A stretch of DNA of 64,000 nucleotides from positions 186,001 to 250,000 of the forward strand of contig JAANDG010000110.1 of the NCBI GenBank assembly GCA_036852015.1, given 5' to 3'. This DNA comes from Pelodera strongyloides (Eukaryota > Nematoda > Chromadorea > Rhabditida > Rhabditidae). The notes under the pieces were generated by a model. It saw only the letters and a list, made by a program, of their open reading frames with translations. It ran no database searches and was not told where the DNA came from. Below are positions 50,111 through 61,087 of the stretch, piece after piece; position 1 is the stretch's first letter; every line of letters begins with the position of its first letter. The position numbers were made by a program, and so were the translations under genes.

Positions 50111-50770
50111 CAGTTTTCAATATATCCCTCCTATTCCTTCACACAGTCCTCCAGATGCTTCTTAAACGAGACCTCCGTGGAACGCAGGTATTTGGCGACA
50201 CTTCAGCCCATAACTTCGGAAGGACAGTACGCAGTGAGGTCAAATTTGTGTGAGACAAGGTGCAGGCCTTCCCCTCCAAGTGTGACCAGGTGCGAAAGTC
50301 GGAAGAATTTAGTTCGGATGAATACTGCTGATATTCCGCATGGCTGCAAATCCAGAAATCACGGGCACGAGAACGGCCCTACACGATCGTCGACTCATGA
50401 GATGATGATGCGTCTTGTTTGGGGGCTAACTGTATTCCATTGCAATAATTACGGCTCCGTAGAAGTAAAGAGATCATCAACACGTTTTGTAGATAATTTT
50501 GACTGTGCATTTCGACGCATTTGGTCACAAATACCCGTGAGGTCGTTTCCGTCGACGTCACAGCCGCCCAGCTGACGATAGCGACCGGACGTACGACTCT
50601 TTCGTCTCCGTTGGCATCCTGGACCGATTTGCAAAGCACATGCCGATTTTGGTGGCTGTAGACCGGCTCGTTCGTGAATAAAGCTCGTCTGAAAGAAGGA
50701 TACCCGAGGCGCGTTCCTCACGACGAATTTTATGAAGCTGACATGTTCGCTTTCCGACATCATTATTCAG
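50111..50770 (-). pseudogene. mariner transposase remnant
   Basis: Minus strand, two frames with stops. Blocks in order: NEPVYSHQNRHVLCKSVQDA, then VSWAAVTSTETTSRVFV, then a decayed catalytic block, then FWICSHAEYQQYSSELNSSD, then WSHLEGKACTLSHTNL, then SFKKHLEDCVKE and EGYIEN. These follow mariner transposase order. The usual SPDLNPLD block is degraded to SSELNSSD and the N-terminal DNA-binding part is missing. Inactive. Confidence 0.75.
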
Positions 50771-50926
50771 CGAGCAGAAATGATATCAACATGGTACTTC
50801 GCAACACCTTAGATAACAGTATAATGAACCTTGGTGGAAAATATCACATCATTTCAATGAAAACTCATGAAATTATGCAATTTCGAAAAAATTTCTTCCA
50901 GGGTTTAAAACTATTGGACCACCCTG

Positions 50927-53024
50927 TAAATACGTGAAGCAATGCTTACAACATACGTGTGTGTGTTTGATAATAATAATACATGTTTTCTTTATTCAAG
51001 TATCCGTTAATGCAACTTATAAAATGCTTGTGACTTGGTCGTTGAGCAGTTGAGAAAAGTACAGTAGATGACGTGTTCCATATGACTATATGCCAAATTA
51101 GTAAATGAAAACTTTAGGTTTCGGCCATGGAGCTCTGAAATAATCACTAATTACAGTTATATAGACTATGCCTATTAATGTTCAGCTACCGCTTCATGAT
51201 GCTATGCTATACTATGTTACAGTATATTATGGCGCTCGTAACAAAATAAACATAAGAAACTAAAAAGACCGTGTATTTTTGTTATGAATGTTTTGCGTAT
51301 GCGCTCAAGACCTCTAGAAAAGGCGCCATAGAACGAACTGTTTGGCCACTGGGGAATGGTGTCTAGGAAACGCTTTTGCGCACTTTTCCTTGAAAATACC
51401 AAGTTTTTGATTTGCCTAGGAAACGCCACCTTTTCATTTTAACTACAGATACAAGGCACTTCACCGCCGTATAAATGTACAACTCTTTGACCAAATAAGT
51501 GTCTATTCTAATTTTTCCCTGCGAATAACTGGTCCTTGAACGACTTCCCTAAAAATATATTGTAAAACACATAACGTGCAATTGTGCGTTAATTTCTGTA
51601 AGAGTTGCACACTGATACTGGAGATGATTTTACCGTATGCCAGAAGAAAGCCGAAGACTCATGCACTAAAATTTTTTTTAAATAATGAACATCACGTTGG
51701 CAACCCTGTCCATGCCCAATAACAACAGGCTAAAGGAGGGATTTTCAAATTTTAAGTACTGTTCAGCTACCGCGAAGCGTATACTTGACAGAATTAAGGC
51801 AACGTTTCAATCAAGTCCAGCTCCCGGACATTTTTTCGGGAGACCTCGGAGTCCAAATTACTTTTTCTTCATACAGCACCGAACGAACGCTTCACTAAAC
51901 ATATATCAACTGTTCTTTTTTTTACGAGTTCATCATCCACTGATCTTTTTTTTTTCTCTGCAGTTATACGTAGTCCCATAATTTTGGTGTGTGCTAAATG
52001 TTGCATATGAACAATAATTGGCTGTCAATTGTCATGTATTTTTTTCGGACTTTTCATTAGATTTAATACCGCACGGTCGCATGGTTTGTCAACTTATTGT
52101 GCCCTTGTATGGGCGACGGGGTTTCTGATTTGCTGTAGTAGACGAACTTTTATGTGATTTATTTCACTTCTTTATATATATGATTTATTTTTCGTGTTCC
52201 AAACGTCCTATTGAAATTTCATTACACATTGTAATTTGTAATTATCGTCCTTTCATGTGGAATTTATTTCTTTGAACGCGACATATTTCAAGAAATGGGT
52301 GTGAATTATGACTCTATAAAATATAAATTTTGATATTTATTCGAAAATGTTCACTGTCTTTTCAATGCAATATCCATGACATGACTTCACGTGCAATGGA
52401 CAAAATTGTTTCTGAATCTATAAACAATTAATATTTAAAGTTTAACTTATGATGAATGTTGCATGACTTTTCATGCGTAAATTGCGGGGTATTACAGCTG
52501 CTCGGTGTAATTATTATGTCTAAGTAAGTAATTGAAAGTTCTGGTTCTAAAATCACGCGGTGGACGAAAAAAAACTTAATTAGAGATTATTTGATTTTGT
52601 TCCCACTAAACTATTGCGTAGAGCTTGTTCACAAATCGCGTTAGGTTTCCGAAAACAAGAAAATGACGCCTGGAAACTCCGAAATTATTGAGTTCTTATT
52701 ATTTGGAAAACAGTAGCTTTCTTTCTATAAAAATTATAAATGTTATATTATTGGAAATATGATTCATGCGTCAGTGTAGTGTTTTTCCCAGTTTTATGTG
52801 AATTGCCACACATAGAGTAGGGCAAATCTATTATATTATTCATTTTGTTTATCTATATACAGCATGTTTAGTTTTATATATGTTTCTTTGTTTGCAAGAT
52901 GTTTACATTTTAATAATACGTTGGTCATATGTCCTTTGCAAAATTGTTGGCCATTCAAGCATAACTAATATTTATATTCTTTAGGTTCTGTTCTCATTCA
53001 ATCCAATATTACATATCATTGAAA
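50927..53024. other. intergenic, no gene seen
   Basis: AT-rich sequence after the mariner end. I see only short unsupported frames, for example 51685-51981, and poly-T runs. Confidence 0.5.
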
Positions 53025-55231
53025 ATGTCCGTTAATGTGCAGACCTTGCCGGATGAAGGTATGTTTATTACAAATTGAGCTCCGCACTGATACCGCTCAC
53101 ACTTTTACCGCAATAGCAGCGCTGCGCTACCGCGAAGTTTGACTAGTTTATTTATAGACACAAAATGTTTGCGGTATTCTCAGGATATACATACGCTAAC
53201 AATTTACTACGTACAGAAGATGCGCACAGCAAAATCACGTAAATCGATGTTAATACGTAAACTTAAATGTAAATGAATTCACGTAAAGTAAATGAATAAG
53301 TAAGTAGTAAAAAGTAAAGTAAATGAAAAATAAGAAAAACATAAAAAAGGGAGACAAACTAGTGGAAAAAAGCACAACAGCGAGCAAACTCTAATAAGAA
53401 GCGGAAATTTGAGGTTGTTTTATTTTCAAGCTAATCTGTGTATAAGCATGTATATCATAAACATGTTCCTGGTTTTTTTTTTTGCTTTCTTTCTTGTTGA
53501 AAAAAAAATATTTCTTCCCGCTCCTCCACCACCTCCCGTGTATGTCAACCCAAGGATTGTCTATCAGCCACGCACATGTGTTCCCTTTAAAGGTTTTTTT
53601 TATATATTTTTTTCTCGTTAGAAAAGAACATTATCGTAACGTTCCGTACCTACAAACCCACGTACGGTAACAGGGACGGTAACTGGGACCGGTAACCGGG
53701 ACGGTCACTGGGACGGTAACCATTACCCTATGACTTTACATTTTTGTGTCGGCCATCAATATGATACATCCCGTGTGGTAAAATAAATGCCATTACAGTG
53801 TGGACATGGGTTTATCTTCTCTTATATCCCTATTCAATTATGCTCCATTTATGGTTACTTGTTGACGAGGGTTCTTGTTACACAAAACAATACTTTATTC
53901 TGATTTTTATATCCGCATGCACAGCTTTTATATCGATAACTCTATTTCTATTCGCTCTCTGTGTGAGGGTAAGTTGATTTCTTTGCGTTATTATTATGTA
54001 GATAAGTAATGAACATTCATTATGATATATGCTCTTGATAGAGCGTACATAATGACAAACATTTTTAGTAATACAAAATACTTTTTTGGTAATACAAAAT
54101 ACGTTAGGGGTTGTAAGTTAATATAAATTGCAGCGTCGCACATTTTAGGGATGTGCGATGTTTTCTTTTGAAAACAAATTTTCAGAAAATCTTTTTCTTC
54201 GTCACACCAATGCTTCTTCATGTGGTTTCACTAACAGTGTTGGTTTTTGTTGAATATGTTATAAACGAAGAAATTACGTGATCGGATGACTAGCTATAAT
54301 CTATAATTATAAGTTATTCTCCCGCAAATTAGAACTTTTTCTTAATGTTTGACCAAATTACTTCTTTTATAATATAATTATTTAGATCTTCGCTCTGCCT
54401 GTTGACTCACTACCAAGTGCTCACGTTTACAGAAAATGAAGAAAGATGCCCGGATTCGCCAGATGAAATTACATTTATGTCGGTTTTTGGGGATTTGTTT
54501 TTGATTTTTAGTGTGATTTGGCAAATTTTCCTGATTTTGCTTCCAAGTATAGAAAAATTTATCGTATGTTGGAACTACACGAGAATATCTACAAACAATT
54601 TTAGCGGCAATTAGCCTGGTTCGTTGGGAATTAGGGTTCTTTCTAAAGGCTTGTCCCTCTACTGCGTCAGCTCTCCGGGTGCCGCTCCATCGCCATGTAG
54701 CCCGCGCACGTCTGGCACAAATTCATACATACCAATACCGTTTTAGATTACTGACGTGTGTTATATCAATATGTTATTCAGTGATATTTTTTATAATCCA
54801 CGCCTTTTACTTGGTACGCCACTACAGAGAGTATTCAATCCCACTTATTGATGGTAAGATTTTTTTTAAACTGACACTTTTAGTCACAGCAAAATTTGTA
54901 AATAACGTTGCGGAGTTGCGCAAACTGTTCTCTTTGTATTTTTGGTTTTTGATTTCTCCGACTCATAATTTACTGTATTACTTTGCTTGGCACGAGACAG
55001 GAAAGCACACATTTGGTCCGTGGTTTGCAAAATGTTTGCCCTTTGCACCAGAGTATTTGCATATAACGATTTGTCTATGAGACTTTTCAGAAACGGCGAG
55101 ACATACCGCTTTAGCTTGAACATTTAGAATTCATTGTGACAGCGGATAATTATTCTATTTTAGATGACGACTTTGAAAAAGCAAGAACGCCGGAAGAACA
55201 ATTCCGAAATAATGCGAGACATAACTGTTAA
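53025..55231 (+). CDS. four-helix membrane protein, tandem paralogue A
   Basis: Exons 53025-53058, about 53431-53592, 53799-53968, 54186-54238, 54386-54478, 54747-54853 and 55164-55231; phases agree. MSVNVQTLPDE is followed by a Pro-rich part (LPAPPPPPVYVNPRIVY), four hydrophobic segments (WTWVYLLLYPYSIMLHLWLL; YFILIFISACTAFISITLFL; IFFFVTPMLLHVVSL; LLTCVISICYSVIFFIIHAF) and an acidic tail (LIDDDDFEKARTPEEQF). Exons 4 and 6 have the same lengths (53 and 107 nt) as their counterparts in paralogue B. The start of exon 2 is uncertain: the only phase-compatible AG adds a hydrophobic poly-T-derived stretch. Exon 3 equals exons 3+4 of B without the intron. The family is unknown to me. Confidence 0.65.
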
Positions 55232-55655
55232 TAAATCTGTGCTTTCTATTTCTTCTTATCGGCTTGGAAATAAAGTATATATTGCTTGGAGCATAGAAAA
55301 GAAAGTACGAAAGGTCCACAAGGCTGCTCTTACTCGTAGAATTAGCATTCGTTTTACAAATTTTGAGAGTAAACCAACCATTACAGTATTGGTCGGAGGG
55401 GCATAGGCACAATGCCAGTTTCATTGAAGGAATTAAACAACATATTGTTGAATTGATTTATGTATTGGTATGAGTTATTTAGTACAAAAACGATACTGAA
55501 CCTTTTTGGACGAGGGAGCTTCACCTCTTTCTTCCTGCAAAAAAAAAACGTTTCGTCGCGTGCTATGGCTATGGCGTCATCGGTGTATGAATAATAATTT
55601 TGCGCCTAAGCAATTAATATTTTTGTAATCCTTTCTCAACACGGATCTTCACTTC

Positions 55656-55671
55656 TCTACCTTCTCTCTCT

Positions 55672-55729
<58 letters not shown>

Positions 55730-55742
55730 CTCCTCTCTCCCC

Positions 55743-55828
<86 letters not shown>

Positions 55829-55832
55829 CCCC

Positions 55833-55863
<31 letters not shown>

Positions 55864-55865
55864 TC
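55656..55865. repeat. CT microsatellite, ~200 bp
   Basis: Long (CT)n with CC interruptions between paralogues A and B. The Arg/Glu-only frames on the minus strand here are artefacts. Confidence 0.95.
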
Positions 55866-56170
55866 TTTATCTCTGCCCAACAAACCACAAAAGCACACAT
55901 GTTAGAGTCCTGAACAGCCTGAACTTTCTAGTTAATTAATAAAGTTCATTGTAAACATTTCAATAGTTCCTATATACTTGGAGAGTGTGACGGAGCGGAA
56001 AAGAAAATTCCTAATTATGTAAAAAAGCAGTGTCGATTTCAGATTTTTCGTGAGGCTTCATGAGCGTGCTCGTTTATACTAGAGTGGCGTATGTAATACT
56101 GATCATTGCTCGTTCCGCAGAGGTCCTGAGCAGAATAGTTGAATAATTCATAAATAAATAAATAAATCTT

Positions 56171-56312
56171 TTACGCTTCAAGAGCGTGCACCTTTATTCA
56201 AGGGTGGAAATACAGTTTAACATGTTCCGCAGAGGTCCTGAGCAGTAGGCGACGAGTTCCAGGTGACAAATTGCCCGACTTCTTCGGGCTAGGGCCAGGA
56301 GGGATCGCCCCG
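56171..56312 (-). mobile_element. SINE fragment, copy 2
   Basis: Matches 60587-60730: CGCTTCAAGAGCGTGCACC, ACATGTTCCGCAGAGGTCC, CGGGCTAGGGCCAGGAGGGA. Minus orientation, no tRNA-like head. Confidence 0.65.
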
Positions 56313-56482
56313 TTTGATTGATTCCTTAATTTCTTGCTTAGAAATTGTTCGACATCTTCAGAATAGGAACTGGGACCTTCAACGAAAGGCTCGAAATAAT
56401 AGCCAAATCTGCGATCACACCTAATTGAAGCAGAGGCGAGAGCAGACAAAAACAGAATGTGGTCTCTGTTTTGTCTTCGCAA
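56198..56482 (-). CDS. unrecognised ORF ending in a SINE
   Basis: The minus-strand frame has non-repeat sequence first (ILFLSALASASIRCDRRFG, then YYFEPFVEGPSSYSEDVEQF) and then runs into the SINE for its last ~35 codons. Composition up to the SINE is protein-like. If real, the SINE supplies the stop and an AATAAA in its tail. The start is unclear (no ATG at the frame start). Could equally be a chance frame. Confidence 0.25.
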   Translation of the reverse strand: MRRQNRDHILFLSALASASIRCDRRFGYYFEPFVEGPSSYSEDVEQFLSKKLRNQSNGAIPPGPSPKKSGNLSPGTRRLLLRTSAEHVKLYFHP

Positions 56483-56713
56483 ATCTTTTGCTTTTTTCCT
56501 TATCAGAACAATGAATTGGCTCTATAAACCCCTAAAAACGGCCTTATCTTCTCCTCACATATGATTTTTCGGAAACGACCAAGTTCTACAAACTTCCATG
56601 TTCTTTTTTAAATGATTTTGTTATAATACATATTTATTATTGAGTTGTTCCTCATCAACAATCCGTCTTTTCTTTTATTTTGCTCTTTTTTTTCGTAAGC
56701 ACTACTACTTAGA

Positions 56714-59700
56714 ATGTCCGACATTGGAACGCCTCCTACAGCGAATGCACCGCCTCTGCCACAAGGTAATGTTATATAATATTTCCTGACGCGGTACCAA
56801 GGCAAGTTTGTGGCACACATTTTGTTCCCGCCACGTTGCCGCGCATTTGCCAGGCGCCAGATAGTCGCGGCGAACGTGTCTTCAAATATCAAATAAATCC
56901 ATAAAAAATGTTCCATTTAGGTCCGCCTGCTCCAGGTTACCATCCAACGCAACCAATCTATTATATATCATCACCATCGAGTTGTAGACGGTCACCCCCG
57001 AGCAAGTGGTTCAGAGGTAGTCAACTTTAAACATTTTAAAATTTCTTTTACGCTTCATGAGCGTGCACTTTATTCAAGGGAGTTCAAAAGTTCAAATACA
57101 CGGTTTGCTTATGACATGTTCCGCAGTGGTCCTGAGTCCTGAGCACAGGCGACGAGTTCCCTTGTTCGACGACAAATTGCTCGACGTCTTCGGTTTCCGG
57201 ACGGACTTATCCAGACCTTCCAGATTCCTCTTATAATTACCATAATTACGCTTTGTCTAAAATTCGCGTACGCAACCCCTTTTGCATGGAATTTACGATT
57301 AACAGTGTAAAGCACCGCGAACGTTTTCTCAAATTACATCCAGATTTTATATATTTTTTGTGGATGATTATTATGGGGAGAACCAGAGCTTGAGCATGGA
57401 AACGTGTAAATATGAAACAAGGATACGATCCCTTGAAAATATATCATCAGATCGTTTACACTGAGTTTTCCATTTCCAGCGTGGACCGTCGCTTACACCG
57501 CAATTGGACCACTTGCTTCCTATTGTATTGTATTCGCGTCCACTAATTTATCGGAATCGACATGTGGGGGTTATGAACAGGTATTGGGATCGTTTCAACA
57601 GGATCAAATTTAAATGTATCAAAACACATCTCTATATAATACATTCTTTTCATATCTAGAATTATACTTTTTTTAAATATTTATTAACACATAAAATGTG
57701 TGCATCAATATGATGAAAGGTTGACAAGCATCAATTGAATGGCCATGGTATTAATTATCTTGAGCAAATTTACGTGAGTATTCGTACATTACCTCAAAAA
57801 AAAGCACAGCGAAGATAACAACAATAATTGCAACACATTGGGCATTCCTACAAATAGTACTAAGTACAACATAAGCTCAAAAACTAGCATCCTTGATATA
57901 CCTCCGCCCTGATACTTGATTGCCCTTGATACTTGAGTTATATTTGCACACAAACATTATGCCCAGATTGATCGTAGGGTAAAAAGGTTGCGCGGGAGCG
58001 TGAACTACTGAACAACACTGCATACTAGAGCTAGAGAGTAACGCACAAACAACCAAACAAAGAAACAAATATTCCAACTTTATTTAATAGGATTCTATTC
58101 TTCAGGTCCCCTCAACTCTCCTCACTACTGGTGCACTCGCGCTCTCTTCACTCATTGTTTTCGCTATCTCGCTGATGCTGAGGGTATTTGAAAATATAAT
58201 TTTACATCTTAATTTTGTAAATTCATGATTACACTTTCTCATACAGAACGGAAATAATTATTTAAATCGCTTTTAGAACGCAATTCTATTCCAAGTTCCC
58301 ATCGTCCTACACGCCATCACAATCGGAGAGTGCGTTTTGTCTTTGTTTATTAAAGGGACAGGTTCATCTCAAATCACCTCCGTTTTTATTGTTTTTATTG
58401 ATAATAGCACAAATATCATTCACAAAGAAAATTAAATCAATCACAGAACAATACGCCTCACAGAAGAATCTTCCTTTATTGGAAACTATTTGATCGGAAG
58501 CCAAAATCTAAACTCAAAAACTAATACCGTAAACAGATCGCGCGGGCTAATGGCAATTAGCCAAGTTACAAACTACAATTGGCAGGACATTATTTCTCAC
58601 GGTCAGTATAATTTAATTCGTTTTTGGCTAATTGCCATTGGCCCGCGCGATCTGCGTACGGTATTAGTTTTTGGGTTTAGATTTTGGCTTCCGATCAACT
58701 AGTTTCCAATAAAGGAAGCTTATTCTGCGACGCGTGTTGTTCTGTGATTGATTTAATTTTCGTTGTGAATGATATTTGTGGTATTATCGATAAAAACAAT
58801 AAAAAGAGGGGTGATTTGAGATGAACCTATCCCTTTAATATTACTTAATTATTTTATACCTGTGTAAGAAATATTCGAATTTAGCTCGTTACAGAATGTC
58901 TCTAATAGATTCGACGAGAATTTGTTGAAATATTTATTAACACATTTAAAAAAATATTAACCTAATAAGAGTGTTTTGGTCTCCAAAATGCTGCTCCGTT
59001 TTTTTTCTAGAATGACACATCAAATTCGAAAGAAACACAATTATTTATTTGATTTTTAGTTATTGTTTTCCGTAATGCTCCTGATACATCTTCGTAAAAA
59101 AAGATTTATTAATGTAAATTGTTTTTGTTTTTAGAGCGACTTGGTTTATTTGTAGCTGGCTTGGGGAAAGGGCGAATAATGATGCTTCAGACATTCCAGC
59201 CAGTTGTACTGTCATGCACGCACTCGGAATTGCACCGTAAGAAACTTCATCAAAATAAATGTGCTTGTGAACTTTTACTAACGATCAATGTCAGATGAGC
59301 AAAACTTTGCTCCCGGTGAGGATCGAACTCACGGCCTTCAGATTATGAGACTGACGCGCTGCCTACTGCGCTACGGAAGCTTCCCTCACCCTAACTCACG
59401 ATTCGTAGTTGTTCCTCTGTGTTGGACATAATTTCCACTTGAAACCAACTTCCAATAAGAGAATAAGTTAGAGTGACATATCAGGGACACGGAAAAGCAG
59501 CGAATGTACATACAACAACATGTCATTAACTAAACCTGAGGCCGGTTTCACCAACATTGCCGTGCGCACGGAAGTTCGGAGAGAAACTTGCGACAAGTTT
59601 CTTCCGTGCGCACGTAACTGTTGGCGAGGACGCAAGTAGCGCGGACTTACTTGCACACGGAAGTTCCGTGCGCACGGAAATGTTGGTGAAGCCGGCTTCT

Positions 59701-60146
59701 GTACTTTATTGAAAAATCAACTTTAGATTCATGTCCGTCTGTATCCTGGTGCTTCTCTGCGTGACTTTCATGTGCGTTCACATCTCGTTGCTAAAACGCA
59801 ACCCATTCCGAGTCAGACCAAATCCACTATACGGTGAATTCTTTAAAAATACGGTAAAAAAAGAATTAGCATATCTGTAAAATTACTACACTTTTTGTCA
59901 ACAAATGTATTATAAATAAGGCTCGCCATCTTTGTTAGATATACGTACAAGGTTCATATTTTGACATTCTATGCCCGCATGCATCACTAGTAGATGCTTT
60001 GCCTTGGAACTATTTTCTTTGCAAAAATTCTTTCTAATTAAAACCTTTTTTTAGTTTGTCAGCCGGCCTCTATTCCGGCACCAGATGACCGTTTTGCACC
60101 ACCAATATACACAGAAAATTGCATCGACAAACCTCCAAAATACTAA
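56714..60146 (+). CDS. four-helix membrane protein, tandem paralogue B, 226 aa
   Basis: Exons 56714-56765, 56921-57016, 57480-57580, 58106-58183, 58277-58329, 59135-59236, 59727-59833 and 60055-60146; all GT/AG and in phase. The N-terminus is Pro-rich (MSDIGTPPTANAPPLPQ, GYHPTQPIYY). Hydrophobic segments: WTVAYTAIGPLASYCIVFA, LLTTGALALSSLIVFAISL, ILFQVPIVLHAITIG with ATWFICSW, and FMSVCILVLLCVTFMCVHIS. A Cys-containing loop follows helix 1 (STCGGYEQ), another precedes helix 4 (DIPASCTVM). The tail is Pro-rich and ends PPKY. This topology recalls small tetraspan proteins, but I see no tetraspanin CCG or claudin motif. Function unknown. Introns hold a SINE, a MITE and a tRNA gene. Confidence 0.85.
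57049..57212 (-). mobile_element. SINE fragment, copy 3 (intron of paralogue B)
   Basis: TACGCTTCATGAGCGTGCAC through CGACGTCTTCGG, with a small internal duplication (GAGTCCTGAGCA). Minus orientation. Confidence 0.65.
57877..58077 (-). CDS. possible small secreted protein nested in an intron
   Basis: 66-codon ATG frame antisense within intron 3 of paralogue B. It starts with a signal-peptide-like MEYLFLCLVVCALLSSSSMQ followed by a Cys pair and a short polar part. No homologue known to me and no splicing or poly(A) evidence. May be chance. Confidence 0.3.
   Translation of the reverse strand: MEYLFLCLVVCALLSSSSMQCCSVVHAPAQPFYPTINLGIMFVCKYNSSIKGNQVSGRRYIKDASF
58350..58838. mobile_element. long palindromic MITE, family 4
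   Basis: Ends TTAAAGGGACAGGTTCATCT and its reverse complement. Arms of ~220 bp around a short AT-rich centre near 58590. Inside intron 5 of paralogue B. The frame 58490-58702 spans the palindrome and is not a gene. Confidence 0.85.
59308..59380 (-). tRNA. tRNA-Met (CAT), elongator type
   Basis: 73 nt on the minus strand. Acceptor strands GCTTCCG and CGGGAGC pair fully (one T-G). A-box GTAGCGCAGTAGG, anticodon loop CTCATAA with anticodon CAT, T-arm CGTGAGTTCGATCCTCACC(G), discriminator A. GTCAGTCTCATAATCTGAAGG is typical of eukaryotic elongator tRNA-Met. Antisense within intron 6 of paralogue B; no intron in the tRNA. Confidence 0.93.
59538..59700. mobile_element. small palindromic MITE, GAGGCCG family, copy 2
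   Basis: Ends GAGGCCGGTTTCACCAACAT and ATGTTGGTGAAGCCGGCTTC. The interior repeats CCGTGCGCACGGAA. In intron 6 of paralogue B, ~150 bp from the tRNA gene. Confidence 0.7.
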
Positions 60147-60586
60147 TTTAACATTTACTGGCTTTTCATATTTAAACATAACTTATTGGGCCAATTAAAA
60201 CGTTGGTATCTTTTATGTTCTGTCACTGTGGTATAGAAAATCAAAAACAATCAAAACGGCCAGTTGCTAGGAATTGCCACACAACTGAACTAATTCGAGA
60301 TATTTATGCATTACTGCAAACTAATTCGAGCTATTCATTCATTACTGTGATCTGTGACCCACTACTGATGTGTTGTCATATTTCGGGCGTGAAATATGCC
60401 ACATATCTTTTAAAGAAATTTGCTGATAAACAGAGCAAATTCTTCTAATAACTCGTTTGTTTTAATAAAACTTCCAACCAGGATGTGTTTTGTAGTGTAC
60501 TACAGACGAGCGGTATGAAGAGGTTACATCTGATTGTGTGCCTCGAATCTTTACTGTACAGAGAAAACTAATAATAAAATAATAAA

Positions 60587-60828
60587 TCTTTTACGCCTCA
60601 AGAGCGTGCACCTTTATTCAAGGGAGTTCAAAGTACAATTTCAAGGTTTGCTTATGCGCAGTAGGCGACGAGTTCCAGATGACAAATTGCTCGACGTCTT
60701 CGGGCTAGGGCCAGGAGGGATCGCCCATGATTCCCTCGCCTGGTGGTGGTTTCAAAGTTTGTCACTGGCCGGCATCGAACTCGGGTCGATTGCGTTAGAG
60801 TCGAACGCGCTGCCTCTGGACCACCAGT
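60587..60828 (-). mobile_element. tRNA-derived SINE, longest copy
   Basis: Minus orientation: a tRNA-like head (60828-60760) with TGGTCCAGAGGCAGCG (A-box-like) and GAGTTCGATGCC (B-box), then a body with GATCCCTCCTGGCCCTAGCC, and a 3' end TTGAATAAAGGTGCACGCTC...GCGTAAAAG. The body and tail match truncated copies at 5238, 56171 and 57049. The head has no good acceptor stem, so it is not a working tRNA gene. Confidence 0.75.
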
Positions 60829-61087
60829 TTTTTTGCAAAGCAATGCATCGAATATGTTGTAAAATTTTGTTTTGTTTGCACACGCATTCGTCAACACGGA
60901 ACCTTATTGCTTTATGCAAATTACGATTACGTATGAAACGACAAAAATACATTAACTAAACATCGCATTGGTACGGTACAGCTGCGTAAATAGTCAGAAT
61001 TAACAATCAGAGGTATAAATACCAATTGTCTGTTTGGAGTTTGGAGAAAGCGCCTTCGGAATATTGGAGCATTTTCTACTGTATTCG

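Larger units (their letters stand above)
39699..50926 (-). mobile_element. mariner-type transposon shell, split by a ~10.3-kb insertion
   Basis: The left end CAGGGTGGTCCAATAGTTTT is matched by its reverse complement ending at 50926. The ~28-bp inverted repeats differ at only one or two sites, and each is flanked by TA, the target of Tc1/mariner elements. The transposase remnant lies on the minus strand near the right end. The remaining 3' part of the mariner is at 39699-39816, beyond the insertion. Confidence 0.8.

Noticed and set aside
50177..50575. 132-aa frame on +
   Set aside because: Antisense shadow of the mariner transposase remnant.
54679..55080. 133-aa frame on +
   Set aside because: Only 54747-54853 fits the exon pattern of paralogue B; the rest is intron read-through.
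55165..55406. 80-aa ATG frame on +
   Set aside because: The acceptor at 55163 and the phase from 54853 put the last exon in another frame, ending at 55231.
55614..55900. Arg/Glu-rich frames of 83-94 aa on the minus strand
   Set aside because: Pure translation of a CT microsatellite.
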